A stretch of 64,000 bases of DNA, from assembly GCA_023284085.1 (NCBI GenBank), contig JAKVHY010000023.1, positions 1-64,000 of the forward strand. Direction: 5' to 3'. Position 1 is the stretch's first letter. Every line of letters starts with the position of its first letter. Positions 1-9,248 of this stretch are shown piece by piece. The position numbers and the translations under genes were made by a program. Origin of the DNA: Shewanella benthica. Its GTDB lineage: Bacteria > Pseudomonadota > Gammaproteobacteria > Enterobacterales > Shewanellaceae. Under the pieces are notes generated by a model that had not been told where the DNA came from, searched no databases, and worked only from the letters and a program-made list of their open reading frames with translations.

Positions 1-452
1 AAGTAGAGGCACATATCCATCAGGGCCAGAGGTTAACCTCATAAACAGGCCGAATATATGGGTGCAATGAACTCTTCTCAAAATTGATATCAAATGTCTT
101 GCAAACGGGATAGGTCCATATATGCGGCTACGAGCTTCCAAAAAAGGGACTTTTTGGCAGAGCCCACAAGGACGTGCTTGAATGATATCCTATCTAAGGG
201 CCAGTTCGGCATCCATGCCTCTCGTTCATAAACACATGGCTACGCCATATTCACCGTCTCGCAGAAGTAGCTGCACAACCCCCACCGGGCAGGTGATAAA
301 TAACAATGAAGATACAACCTTCAATACACCACCCAACAACAGAAAGAGTGTCCCAACATAAAGTGACAAGACTTTAAGATCTCCCCTTGTACTCATTACA
401 ATTTTAATGAAATATATCAGGCTAATAATAAGACCAATATTGAGTGCCTAAC
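1..452. other. Intergenic region, no gene recognised
   Basis: No open frame of convincing length, no RNA fold and no repeat that I recognise. The last 70 bases are AT-rich and should hold the promoter of the downstream peptidase gene. The upstream gene lies outside the window. Confidence 0.6.
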
Positions 453-2300
453 ATGCGTTTCAAACACTTATCAGCCGCCATCTTGGTTAGCCTTGCGAGT
501 TCTTCCGCTATAGCTAACGATGAAGTAGCTTCTCAGCTAGCAGAGCCCCAAATCGCTAACACCTATATCAATGATAAAATACTGCCACCAGCTATCAAAT
601 GGCATGGAAAGAGCGAAGCTCTGCTTCTCGGTGCCGATGATGAATGGGCTACGCCCTTCGAGAAAAATGGCCTCAAGACCAGCCCAAATTATGAAGAAAC
701 TTTTGCCTGGTTGGATAAACTCATAGCCCAAACAGACAAATTAAAGAAAGTTAGCCTAGGTAAGAGCCCACAAGGACGGGATATCTGGATGATCATAGCC
801 TCGAGCGAAGGTGCCGATACTCCAACAATATTAGCCGAGAACGGTAAGCCTAGCGTGCTGGTTCAGGCGGGGATTCACTCGGGCGAGATCGACGGTAAAG
901 ACGCGGGGATGATGTTACTGCGTGATATCGTTCTGGGTGATAAGGGTGTACTACTCGATAATGCCAACTTGTTGTTTGTGCCTATTTTCAGTGTCGATGG
1001 TCACGAGCGCTCAAGCCAATACAATCGAGTAAACCAACGCGGTCCGGTAAATATGGGCTGGCGTACAACATCTAATAACCTCAACTTAAACCGCGATTAT
1101 GCCAAGGCCGATACATTAGAGATGCAACATATGCTACAAGCCATCAACGAGTGGCAACCCGATCTCTATATCGACATACATGTCACCGATGGCATCGACT
1201 ATCAGTATGATGTGACCTTCGGCTATAACCTGCCACAGGGACTCAGCCCTGCGAGCTATGCCTGGTTGGAGAAGAGTTACCGTCCCGCCATTGAGTTGGC
1301 GCTCACTAGCCAAGGCCATATTCCGGGCCCCTTAGTCTTTGCCATAGATAATACAGATATCACTAAAGGCATGTCGCTGTGGAACCCCAGCCCACGTTAT
1401 TCCAATGGTTACGGTGATGCCAGACACCTGCCGACTATCTTGATAGAGAACCACAGCCTCAAACCCTACAAGCAACGAGTACTAGGGACCTATGTGATGC
1501 TCGAAGCAACACTGAAAACAGTGGCTAAGCAGGCCACTAAACTAAAGTCAGCCATCAAGCAGGATAAATTCCGCTATCCTGCCAGAGTGACACTCACCTG
1601 GAAAGAGGTGCAACAAAAGCAAAGCTGGGACTTTAAGGGTATAGAGTACCGCATGGAAGAAAGTCCGATCAGCGGCAACGAGATCGTCAGATGGACCGGA
1701 ATTGCTAAGCTTTATCCTCACCTACCTGTAATAGGCGATACCGTGCCGGACATCAGCGTGACTCGCCCCAGTGCTTATTACATTCCCCCACAGTGGACCG
1801 AAGTGATCGAGCGTTTGCACATTCACGGCATCCGCATGACCAGACTCCTCCAGCCGACAGAGATGAAACTGCAGCAATATGAGTTGAACTCACCTAAGTT
1901 CAGCAGCAAGGATTATGAAGGCAGACAGACGGTGAAAACCGAGGCAAGACTCGAATCTGTCGAGACCAAGCTGCCTAGCGGCACGGTAAGAATCGATACC
2001 CACCAACCCTTGGGCGATCTGGCAATCTTGCTACTCGAGCCGCAGTCGCCGGATTCATTGCTGCAGTGGGGCTTTTTTAATCCAATATTCACCCGCACCG
2101 AATATATCGAAAACTATGCCGTAGAGCCACTGGCGGCTCAGATGCTCAAAGATGACCCTAAGTTACAACTAGCCTTCGACAAGGCCCTGAGAGATGAGGA
2201 GTTCGCTGCTGACCCTAAGGCACGTCTGCGCTGGTTCTATGAGAGAAGCCCTTACTATGATAACCAGTACCAGAAGTACCCGGTATTGAGGCAGAAGTAG
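453..2300 (+). CDS. Exported M14-family zinc carboxypeptidase
   Basis: Predicted zinc metallopeptidase of the M14 carboxypeptidase fold, exported to the periplasm or beyond. A GTG at 444 extends the frame by three codons, but the ATG at 453 gives a clean signal peptide (MRFKHLSAAILVSLASSSA). About residue 142 the HSGE motif supplies the first zinc His and the Glu ligand. About residue 243 the His of DIHVTDG fits the third ligand. The later ILIENHS segment resembles the region carrying the catalytic Glu. At about 615 residues it is longer than a bare M14 domain, leaving a C-terminal region of unknown role. The substrate cannot be told. It is a single gene ending in a terminator shared with the convergent TonB receptor gene. 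Confidence 0.85.
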   Translation: MRFKHLSAAILVSLASSSAIANDEVASQLAEPQIANTYINDKILPPAIKWHGKSEALLLGADDEWATPFEKNGLKTSPNYEETFAWLDKLIAQTDKLKKVSLGKSPQGRDIWMIIASSEGADTPTILAENGKPSVLVQAGIHSGEIDGKDAGMMLLRDIVLGDKGVLLDNANLLFVPIFSVDGHERSSQYNRVNQRGPVNMGWRTTSNNLNLNRDYAKADTLEMQHMLQAINEWQPDLYIDIHVTDGIDYQYDVTFGYNLPQGLSPASYAWLEKSYRPAIELALTSQGHIPGPLVFAIDNTDITKGMSLWNPSPRYSNGYGDARHLPTILIENHSLKPYKQRVLGTYVMLEATLKTVAKQATKLKSAIKQDKFRYPARVTLTWKEVQQKQSWDFKGIEYRMEESPISGNEIVRWTGIAKLYPHLPVIGDTVPDISVTRPSAYYIPPQWTEVIERLHIHGIRMTRLLQPTEMKLQQYELNSPKFSSKDYEGRQTVKTEARLESVETKLPSGTVRIDTHQPLGDLAILLLEPQSPDSLLQWGFFNPIFTRTEYIENYAVEPLAAQMLKDDPKLQLAFDKALRDEEFAADPKARLRWFYERSPYYDNQYQKYPVLRQK

Positions 2301-2397
2301 CCCTAAAATTTATACCTATAAGTAATACCAGCCAGCTGGGACAGCGAATAAATCCCGGCTGGTTTCAAAATGTAACCAGAGCCTTACAGACAAAAAA

Positions 2398-2424
2398 AGA
2401 CTCGCAATCAATGCGAGTCTTTTT
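2398..2424. terminator. Bidirectional rho-independent terminator
   Basis: Nine-base perfect stem (AGACTCGCA / TGCGAGTCT) with a five-base loop, flanked by an A-run on the left and a T-run on the right. It can stop transcription from the M14 peptidase gene (+) and from the convergent TonB receptor gene (-). Confidence 0.85.
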
Positions 2425-2453
2425 CCGGGATTTATCGGTTCGGATGTGAGGTA

Positions 2454-4610
2454 TTAGTAATTCACACTGTATTCGAGCGCTAAACGTCGACCATAACCAG
2501 AAAACTGATTACGATATTTTTCCCAAACAACTTCTTTATTCATCTGAGACACCAGAGGCTGATAGTCTGCATTGAGCAAGTTATCTATGCCGAAGGTGAT
2601 ACGTCCATAGCCACCAGTATCGAAGGTAGAGATGAGATCCACTAAGGTATAGCCATCATAGGGAGACTCATAGTAGCTATAACCTGCCTCGCTTTCTGGG
2701 GCGTTCTTATCTCGATCACCTACATAATTAACTTGCATGCGTACCGAAGCCATATCGTTAAATCGATAATCGGCATAGGCAGAGGCCTTGATTGGGGTAA
2801 TTTTAGTGCCGTTCATCCAATAATCTACACCTGTCTCACTGTTGGTGCGTTTACCTTCAGATTGAGATACTGAAGTACCGATCTTTATCGCCTCGTTGAT
2901 GCGATAATCCAGAGTAGCCTCGAAGCCCCAGACTTTCTCATCGGCAACCACCACGGCGGCAACACGTTTCGAAATTTGAGCATCGACATTGTAGTCATAG
3001 CCATAACCGTCTGTGATGTCGGAATAGAAGAAAGAGAGACTCCCTTGCAGATCCTGATTATTGAAGCGTAAACCAGTTTCATAGTAGTTTGTTTGTGTAG
3101 CCGGGATGTCAGCAGAAAACTCGGCAACGCTATCCACCGGCATGTCTCTCAACATACGCATGTCCGCATGAGAATAGCCTTGGGAGAAACTGGCAAAAAC
3201 ATCGGTAGAGTCATTCAAGCTGTATACCAGACCTAAATTAACCAGCAGCTTATCGTACTTTAAGGTATCGCCTTGCTTCTCGCTGAGGATCCCCCTGCTG
3301 TATCTTTGATAATCAGGAACTTCTATCTCGAAGTTCTCATAACGCAGACCCATTTGCAGGGTCAGATCATCGGTGATCTGATTCCAGTATTGAGCGAATG
3401 GGCTCAACTTAGTCTCGGTAAGATCGCACACAGAGCAGATATATTGAGGCTCAGTTATGGGAACACCATTTACGTCTAAGCTGAGAATGACATCACGATC
3501 TCTGCCTTGCTCGGTATTATCCTTACCGTATTCGAATCCATAGACTAAACGGCTACGGTTATCTATGGTCCACTGCATCGCAGCCTTAAAACCACTCCTG
3601 TCGGAGACAATCTCGGAGCCCGACTCATAGCCAACGTTTACCTTGCTCATATAAGCCGAAAGGCTTAATTGCTGGCCAAATATATCGTCATGATCATAGG
3701 TGACTTGTACTGTGCTTAGTTCTGTCGTCGGATTTGGTCCACTGTAGGGCTGAGTCTTATCGATTTCGACCAGGCCATTTTCATCGTTGACACTACGTTT
3801 ATAATGCAGCTTGTTCTCTATCTTGTAGTGATGAGCTAACAGGGCTACACGACTCGAATCCATCTCTTGATCTAGCTTGAATAATACGTCGTACTCATCC
3901 GCATCACCCATGCCACCTTGGCTATTAGGTGCGCCGGGTAGCTGATTACCATTGGAATCATATAGGTTGCCGCGATCTTTACCCGACAGATTCAACAGAT
4001 AGCCTAGATCTGAGTCGGTAGTGCCAGAAAAGGTCTGGGAGATACTGTAACCGGCATCGGATAGCTCATCGGCAAAGGCTTCGACGCCTACTGTCGTTTG
4101 CATTTCGAAGTTAACCGTAGGTTTCTTGGTGATCACATTGATGATGGCACCCGCCTCACCATTACCGTACATGGCGCTTGCGCCCTTGATCACTTCTATG
4201 CTCTGAATCACATCCACAGAGATGGACTGTAGATCACGACCACCGGCTCTTAAGGTCGTTGAAATCAATACACCATCAATCATGACTATGGCTTTACCAC
4301 CACGAAAGTTCTGGCCAAAGGTGGACATGGTTTCGGTACTTGGAGAGAAGCCAGGAACCAGATTCGAGATGATTTCGGATAGATTACGCGCGACGACTCG
4401 CTGAAGGTCTAAATCTTCCTTAGACACGATAAAAACCGAATTGGGGGTATCACTAAGTTTCTGTGCGAAAGGAGACGCGGTGATCAGAATGTGCTCTATA
4501 TTACTGGATTCAGATGTGCTTACCGCTTCTGGCTGTGCCTGAGCCGAGCCTGCAGTCAGTGCAGCCACTACGGCTAGCCCTATTATACTTAATTTCACGT
4601 TACGGTCCAT
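2454..4610 (-). CDS. TonB-dependent outer-membrane receptor (iron/siderophore type)
   Basis: Outer-membrane receptor that imports a ligand, probably a ferric siderophore, using TonB energy. The frame can extend to 4670, but the ATG at 4610 gives a standard signal peptide ending AGSAQA. Next come a possible TonB box (EHILITA), a plug domain (DTPNSVFIVSKEDL; IMDGV-like MIDGV; IEVIKGASAMYG; GAIINVITKKP) and a 22-strand-type barrel ending in an aromatic residue (LEYSVNY). A Cys pair (CSVC) lies in a probable surface loop. The upstream DNA has a Fur-box-like sequence, so iron repression is likely. It is a paralogue of the receptor at 32258-34414; both resemble the IrgA/FepA-like group. The ligand is unknown. 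Confidence 0.9.
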   Translation of the reverse strand: MDRNVKLSIIGLAVVAALTAGSAQAQPEAVSTSESSNIEHILITASPFAQKLSDTPNSVFIVSKEDLDLQRVVARNLSEIISNLVPGFSPSTETMSTFGQNFRGGKAIVMIDGVLISTTLRAGGRDLQSISVDVIQSIEVIKGASAMYGNGEAGAIINVITKKPTVNFEMQTTVGVEAFADELSDAGYSISQTFSGTTDSDLGYLLNLSGKDRGNLYDSNGNQLPGAPNSQGGMGDADEYDVLFKLDQEMDSSRVALLAHHYKIENKLHYKRSVNDENGLVEIDKTQPYSGPNPTTELSTVQVTYDHDDIFGQQLSLSAYMSKVNVGYESGSEIVSDRSGFKAAMQWTIDNRSRLVYGFEYGKDNTEQGRDRDVILSLDVNGVPITEPQYICSVCDLTETKLSPFAQYWNQITDDLTLQMGLRYENFEIEVPDYQRYSRGILSEKQGDTLKYDKLLVNLGLVYSLNDSTDVFASFSQGYSHADMRMLRDMPVDSVAEFSADIPATQTNYYETGLRFNNQDLQGSLSFFYSDITDGYGYDYNVDAQISKRVAAVVVADEKVWGFEATLDYRINEAIKIGTSVSQSEGKRTNSETGVDYWMNGTKITPIKASAYADYRFNDMASVRMQVNYVGDRDKNAPESEAGYSYYESPYDGYTLVDLISTFDTGGYGRITFGIDNLLNADYQPLVSQMNKEVVWEKYRNQFSGYGRRLALEYSVNY

Positions 4611-4621
4611 ACTACAAATAT

Positions 4622-4641
4622 AAATCGTTATTATTACCATT
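4622..4641. promoter_or_regulatory. Putative Fur box upstream of TonB receptor
   Basis: The sequence AAATCGTTATTATTACCATT resembles the Fur consensus (GATAATGATAATCATTATC) with several mismatches. It lies 12-31 bases upstream of the receptor start, where a repressor would cover the promoter or leader. Assignment is by similarity only. Confidence 0.5.
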
Positions 4642-4774
4642 CGCACAAACATGACAACAAAAACATACAAAATTTACAATTGAGCAAAAACTGATACAGA
4701 TTAACAATCAATAAGATGCCAGAAATATTGCCAGCACCTTGTTGTTTATCGCTTCAGGGAGTAAACCGTTTCTC

Positions 4775-5569
4775 TTAGCTAGCTTTCTTAGCCGAAATTG
4801 AATAGCTCAAGGGCACACGCTGCTGTTTGTGTTCCATAACGTATCTAAGTACTCGCTCACCGGATGCCTGAGTATGAACATCTTCGACCAAGCCCTCGAA
4901 ACAGTTATAGGGGCTAAAATCGAACTCATTATAGTGTTCGAGTCTGAGTCCGGCGCGGAGCAAGGCATTGATAATATCTGAGATTGAATGCGACCAAGTG
5001 ACCAAGACGTCTTTTTCACCTGAGCAGTTCTCTGTATAGGTGCCCTCTTCATCGATATCCGGCTCAGCTTGTGCAAAATAGCTATAGCCATCGAACAAGG
5101 CTTCTAAGGGATGAAACTCAACCATATAGAATTGACCGCCAGACCTGAGGCAATCTCTGACGACTTGAGCCCATAGATCGAGATCTGGCAACCAACATAG
5201 GGCGCCATAAGAAGTAAACACGATATCGTACTGTTTAGACACTTTCTCTGCCGTACTATAAACGTCAGTACAGATAAACTCGGCTTCTAGACCAGCCTGT
5301 AATGCAAGCTCTTGGGCCTTTTCGATTGCCGTAGATGAGAGATCAATACCTGTCACTTCGGCCCCCTTTCTGGCCCAGGACAAGGTATCCAGCCCAAAGT
5401 GGCATTGAAGGTGAAGAAGACTCTTACCTTTCACTTCGAGCTCACTGAGCTCAATCTCTTGCAGGGCACACTTACCGGATAGAAAACCTTCTACATCATA
5501 AAACTTTGAGGCCACATGGGTGTGAGTACGCTTATTCCACGCAGACTTGTTGATTGCTAAGTAATCCAT
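4775..5569 (-). CDS. Class I SAM-dependent methyltransferase
   Basis: Predicted cytoplasmic methyltransferase of 264 residues. Motif I is seen as LLHLQCHFGLDTLSWA, followed by the acidic ribose-binding strand VTGIDLSS and then FICTDVY, in the order expected of a Rossmann methyltransferase. Small-molecule methyltransferases of this build often have a YMVEFHP-like strand, present here. The substrate is not predictable. The gene stands alone, downstream of a perfect 10-base inverted repeat that looks like an operator. An AGAGAGAG stretch precedes the ATG. Confidence 0.85.
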   Translation of the reverse strand: MDYLAINKSAWNKRTHTHVASKFYDVEGFLSGKCALQEIELSELEVKGKSLLHLQCHFGLDTLSWARKGAEVTGIDLSSTAIEKAQELALQAGLEAEFICTDVYSTAEKVSKQYDIVFTSYGALCWLPDLDLWAQVVRDCLRSGGQFYMVEFHPLEALFDGYSYFAQAEPDIDEEGTYTENCSGEKDVLVTWSHSISDIINALLRAGLRLEHYNEFDFSPYNCFEGLVEDVHTQASGERVLRYVMEHKQQRVPLSYSISAKKAS

Positions 5570-5615
5570 TGCTCTCTCTTATTTATAGTGAGTGACCAGA
5601 TTCAGAGTACTCATA

Positions 5616-5641
5616 AATGTGGTGATGAAATTCACCACATT
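5616..5641. promoter_or_regulatory. 26-bp palindrome, putative operator
   Basis: Perfect inverted repeat AATGTGGTGA / TCACCACATT with a 6-base spacer, 47-72 bases upstream of the methyltransferase start on the minus strand. It has no T-run, so an operator fits better than a terminator. The cognate regulator is not in view. Confidence 0.5.
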
Positions 5642-5859
5642 GCAGGTCTAAAAACTCACAGATTAATCATCGAGATTAACATTTTCACAAAGATTACCCA
5701 ACAAAACAAAAAATAACAATATAAAACAGTAAGATGAACTGTTGGCATAAACACTGCAAAGAAAATGATAATAGAGACCGCAATGGCAATGACTTCGAGC
5801 GCACAAGAATAAAAACTTAAGTCTTGGCCACACATAATAGATTTCAAAGGAACAGAAAC

Positions 5860-6615
5860 ATGACTTTTCGCCCAACAGTACTCGCTTCTATTTTTGCCCT
5901 ATCCCTATCCGGATGCATTATTAACGTTAATGGCGCCAGCATGGAACCTCTGGAACACAGTCAACAGGTGATGCAACTCGATGCTAACGGGCTCAACACT
6001 ATGGTCGCCAATACGGGAGCAGGCTCACTGGAGATAATTGGGGTCGATGGGCTCACAAATATCATACTAGAGGCCGATATCTACACCTATGAAGAGATGG
6101 AACCGAACTTATCTCTGACTCAAAAAGGTAACACAGCCTACCTGGTAGCCGAGTTTGGCCCGAGATTTGGCTCAGGAAACTCTCCATACATAGATCTCGT
6201 TATCAAGATTCCGGCTAAAATGACATTAGATATCGATGACGGCTCTGGCAGTATCAAGCTCTCTGGTATAGATGCCGATATCAAGCTTGAGGATGGCTCG
6301 GGTAGCATAGAGATCCAAGGGGGCAGAGATCTAAATATACAAGATGGCTCTGGCTCCATAATTCTATCGAATGTGCAGGGTAATATCGAACTCGACGATG
6401 GTTCTGGCTCGATAGAGATCAGCAAGGTTAATGGTGATGTCAATATCACAGATGGATCTGGTGGCATGTCGGTCAAAGACATTCAAGGTCGAGTCACCAT
6501 AGAAGATGGCTCAGGTGGTATTGAAGTGGTCAATACTAAGGGGCTCACGATCCTCGAAGCCGGCTCCGGCAACTTGAGTTTCGACAAGATAGATGGCCAG
6601 GTCAGCATGCAGTAA
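5860..6615 (+). CDS. Lipoprotein with tandem DGSG beta-repeats (DUF4097-like)
   Basis: Envelope lipoprotein of unknown function. The frame opens at a TTG (5824), but the ATG at 5860 follows AAAGGA at good spacing and begins a lipoprotein signal peptide with lipobox LSGC. The C-terminal two thirds are built from about seven units of roughly 19-20 residues, each carrying a DGSG (once EAGSGN) turn between short hydrophobic strands, as in right-handed beta-solenoids of the DUF4097/adhesin-like group. The regular repeats also give long shadow frames on the other strand. It stands between a divergent methyltransferase gene and a convergent PAP2 gene. Confidence 0.8.
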   Translation: MTFRPTVLASIFALSLSGCIINVNGASMEPLEHSQQVMQLDANGLNTMVANTGAGSLEIIGVDGLTNIILEADIYTYEEMEPNLSLTQKGNTAYLVAEFGPRFGSGNSPYIDLVIKIPAKMTLDIDDGSGSIKLSGIDADIKLEDGSGSIEIQGGRDLNIQDGSGSIILSNVQGNIELDDGSGSIEISKVNGDVNITDGSGGMSVKDIQGRVTIEDGSGGIEVVNTKGLTILEAGSGNLSFDKIDGQVSMQ

Positions 6616-6739
6616 CTCTCAGTAACAACTGGCTTAACAGACTTCCCGGCGCAGCGACTTTGCAATTTCATGAGTCGCTGCCCACCCCAGTACTGATAGC
6701 TCTATGCCAAGTCAGTTCAAAATTATCACTTAGCTCAGA

Positions 6740-7552
6740 TTATCCCTCTAGCTTAGCGGCTCTATGAGTCCGCTTCCAAAACTGCCAAATCAATCCTGCG
6801 CACACACTAAACCAGATCCACCTCAGCATGATCACTTGCCAAAATGTATCGGCATCGTAACCTTTATCCAGTTCACAAAGCAGGATAACCACCAAGAGCA
6901 CTAGGTAACTTCGCAACCTCAGTTTATCAGTGAGCTTCACCAGAGGAGCAAGCAAGAGCGCCCCATAAGCGCACAAAGCACCGACGATAGCCCCCATGAC
7001 AACATCCGCAGGCCAATGAGCCCCGACCATGATGCGTGAAGCACCTACAAGTGCAGCGACGGCGATCAAACCCAGCTTAACTTTATTGCACTTACTCACC
7101 AGAAAAATAGTTACCGCAAACAGAAAAGCCGTCGCGGTATGGCCCGAGGGAAAGCTATTCGCATGCCGGGTCTCGCCTATAATATTTAAATATTCCAAGA
7201 TCACTGCGGGCCTGGGTGCCGCGAAATAATCTTTAATCAGAGGCACCATCAACAAAGACAGTATGGCTGCAACCACCACTCTCAACGTGAGTTCGGGACG
7301 TTTGACCAGATAGCAGAGCACAATTACGCCTAGAGTAGTCCCATTACCTAGATCGGTAATAGCGCTGACCAGCCAAGCGGGTAATCTAGCCCCCAGAGCA
7401 TTAATGCTCTGAAATAGAGATAAATTGGTCGCATCATTTAATGTAAGTACATGCACCACAAACAGTGCCAGTAGCAGAAATTGAAACCCATACCCTGTCA
7501 TTTCACGAGATTGTAAGTTCCAAGTGCCTCGTGAAGAAATTCTGTTGTTCAT
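6740..7552 (-). CDS. PAP2-family membrane phosphatase (first of a tandem pair)
   Basis: Integral inner-membrane phosphatase of the type 2 phosphatidic acid phosphatase family, likely acting on lipid phosphates or undecaprenyl pyrophosphate. All three family motifs are visible: KDYFAAPRP, SFPSGHTAT and SRIMVGAHWPAD. These give the Lys/Arg, Ser-Gly-His and Arg-His catalytic set. The open frame extends to 7720, but the ATG at 7552 is preceded by GGAG at six bases, giving about 270 residues. Several hydrophobic helices follow. It lies just downstream of a close paralogue (7735-8703) in the same direction. Confidence 0.88.
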   Translation of the reverse strand: MNNRISSRGTWNLQSREMTGYGFQFLLLALFVVHVLTLNDATNLSLFQSINALGARLPAWLVSAITDLGNGTTLGVIVLCYLVKRPELTLRVVVAAILSLLMVPLIKDYFAAPRPAVILEYLNIIGETRHANSFPSGHTATAFLFAVTIFLVSKCNKVKLGLIAVAALVGASRIMVGAHWPADVVMGAIVGALCAYGALLLAPLVKLTDKLRLRSYLVLLVVILLCELDKGYDADTFWQVIMLRWIWFSVCAGLIWQFWKRTHRAAKLEG

Positions 7553-7734
7553 AACGGACTCCGAATTTTTCATCGATGCCATTATATGAATCGAACGTGA
7601 AAATTCCGTGAATCTGCTTGTAAAGCTTAGATCTATTACATACGCACATCTATGCCCTGCTATCCAGATCACATTTTGAATAACAAGAGAGTCCAAATTT
7701 AACCTATGATTTTCATCCACAGAGATATCTCTTA

Positions 7735-8703
7735 CTAATATGGATGTAACCTTTGACGCTTAGCCGTTATGCTTGTCATGGCCTCCCTTATCGTAAACAC
7801 CAGCACGGCAATGATACTTAGGCTAAGCAGACCCCACCTCACATATTGCACGATGTAAATATCAGAAAAGTCGTAGCCAGTATTCAATTCACTCGATACC
7901 AGAGCCAAAACTAAGAGCAGATAGGCCATTAGGCGCTTCCTAAATGTGAGTCGAATTAACGGACATATGTGGCTCGCGGCATAGGCACAGCTAAGACCCA
8001 CTATAGCCCCCATGACCACATCTGCAGGCCAATGTGCCCCCACCAAGATCCGTGATACTCCTACTAATGCCGCCATGAATATTAGGCTCCCCCTAATCAT
8101 TGCCTGTGGGCTTGCAAGGTAAATTAATCCTGAAAATAGAAATGCCGTGGCGCTGTGCCCGGAAGGGAAACTGTGTTTGTGCCTAACCTCTCCGATCACA
8201 TTTAAATATTCCAATAACACAGCCGGCCTCGGCGCATCGAAGTACTGTTTAAGTAAGGGGACAAGAATCAGACTCAGCAAGGCAGCGAGGAGCACTCTAC
8301 AGATCAACTCAGGACGTTTGACCAGATAGCATAAGATCACTGCCCCCAGAGTGATGCCATTGCCAAAATCAGACACCAAGGCCGAGATCCAATCGGGCAC
8401 GTGAGTCCCAATGTCATTGATGCTAGTAAATATCCCGAGATTACTAGCTTGATTTAAGGTGAGCAGATGCAGAATAAATAATACGCATAAAATGATAAAA
8501 AATCCGCTCGTCAGACTATTCGTTTTGTCTGCGACTCGTTCATTTGTTTGTTTGTTTCTTTGTTTAAATGCAGGCAAGTTATACCCCAATAGTGACTCGT
8601 GGGCACAAATTAACTCTTGAGGTGTGAAAAACTTGTCTTTAGTAGGTGAATGAATTGTGACTCGAGTCAGGCGGGAGCATAAAGTAACCAATCTACACGA
8701 CAA
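7735..8703 (-). CDS. PAP2-family membrane phosphatase (second of a tandem pair)
   Basis: Paralogue of the downstream neighbour, with motifs KQYFDAPRP, SFPSGHSAT and SRILVGAHWPAD and the same helix pattern. The start is uncertain. The ATG at 8703 leaves a polar N-terminus not seen in the paralogue. A TTG at 8577 with GGGG upstream would align the two better. A run of AAACAAAC-type repeats (about 8543-8565) holds an out-of-frame ATG, so slippage or an old frameshift near the start is possible. Shared motifs and adjacency show a gene duplication. Confidence 0.85.
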   Translation of the reverse strand: MSCRLVTLCSRLTRVTIHSPTKDKFFTPQELICAHESLLGYNLPAFKQRNKQTNERVADKTNSLTSGFFIILCVLFILHLLTLNQASNLGIFTSINDIGTHVPDWISALVSDFGNGITLGAVILCYLVKRPELICRVLLAALLSLILVPLLKQYFDAPRPAVLLEYLNVIGEVRHKHSFPSGHSATAFLFSGLIYLASPQAMIRGSLIFMAALVGVSRILVGAHWPADVVMGAIVGLSCAYAASHICPLIRLTFRKRLMAYLLLVLALVSSELNTGYDFSDIYIVQYVRWGLLSLSIIAVLVFTIREAMTSITAKRQRLHPY

Positions 8704-8757
8704 TTGTATTATTGGTTACTCTTAAACGACAAACCACTGAAGATTAGCTTCACGTAA

Positions 8758-8894
8758 TCAGGCGTTAGCCTCAGCAATCATGAGCAGTTTCTGTTGCCTG
8801 GACAATTTCTTAACGCTAATCTCTCGTTTTAACGCTTCAGAGCGATTGCCGACATTTTCAGAATACGCCAAAGACAACAGAGAACCCTTGCCTC
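8758..8894 (-). pseudogene. Duplicated 3' tail of the GIY-YIG gene
   Basis: About 45 codons matching the C-terminal half of the adjacent GIY-YIG protein, still in frame and ending in TGA (…LLMIAEANA). There is no start and no nuclease motif. It begins right after the stop of the intact gene, at the shared GAGGCAAGG. Most differences from the intact copy are synonymous (Asn, Arg, Ser, Glu, Lys and Ala codons), with some change at its 5' end. This suggests that it was once selected coding sequence from a diverged allele. Confidence 0.8.
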
Positions 8895-8898
8895 AAAA

Positions 8899-9168
8899 TC
8901 AGTGAGAAGTAGCCTCAGCAATCATGAGCAGTTTCTGTTGCCTGGACAATTTCTTAACGCTAATCTCTCGCTTTAACGCCTCTGAACGGTTGCCGACATT
9001 TTCAGAATAAGCCAAAGCGAGTGGCCCCTTGCCTCGAAGGAATTTGGCCGCCTTAATCCCCCCCGCCTGATGCTCCTTTAAGCGGCGCTCTATATCTGTA
9101 GTCACCCCAGTATAGAGGTGACCATTGCCGCAACGGATCATGTATAACTTCCAATTAGACTCGACCAC
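8899..9168 (-). CDS. GIY-YIG domain protein (YhbQ/UPF0213-like)
   Basis: Small single-domain protein of 89 residues. The GIY-YIG core is seen as YMIRCGNGHLYTGVT followed by the conserved Arg in DIERRLKEHQ; Glu and basic residues follow (SEALKREISVKKL). Members of this group (YhbQ type) are thought to bind or nick DNA, but their role is poorly defined. The start is GTG at 9168 with GGAG five bases upstream. It is monocistronic. Its 3' half is duplicated directly downstream. Confidence 0.85.
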   Translation of the reverse strand: MVESNWKLYMIRCGNGHLYTGVTTDIERRLKEHQAGGIKAAKFLRGKGPLALAYSENVGNRSEALKREISVKKLSRQQKLLMIAEATSH

Positions 9169-9248
9169 AATAACTCCATAACAATTAAATCAAGATGTGA
9201 GACCCCGAGTCCACTTTACCAGGGTCATATCAAGCTAGGTGCTAGCAC

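Noticed and set aside
5656..5875. Two Cys/Phe-rich minus-strand frames upstream of the DGSG lipoprotein
   Set aside because: They overlap each other and the lipoprotein leader, have no ribosome-binding site, and their composition reflects AT-rich non-coding DNA.
6138..6671. Pro/Ser-rich minus-strand frames opposite the DGSG lipoprotein
   Set aside because: Shadow frames created by the repeated DGSG codons on the plus strand.
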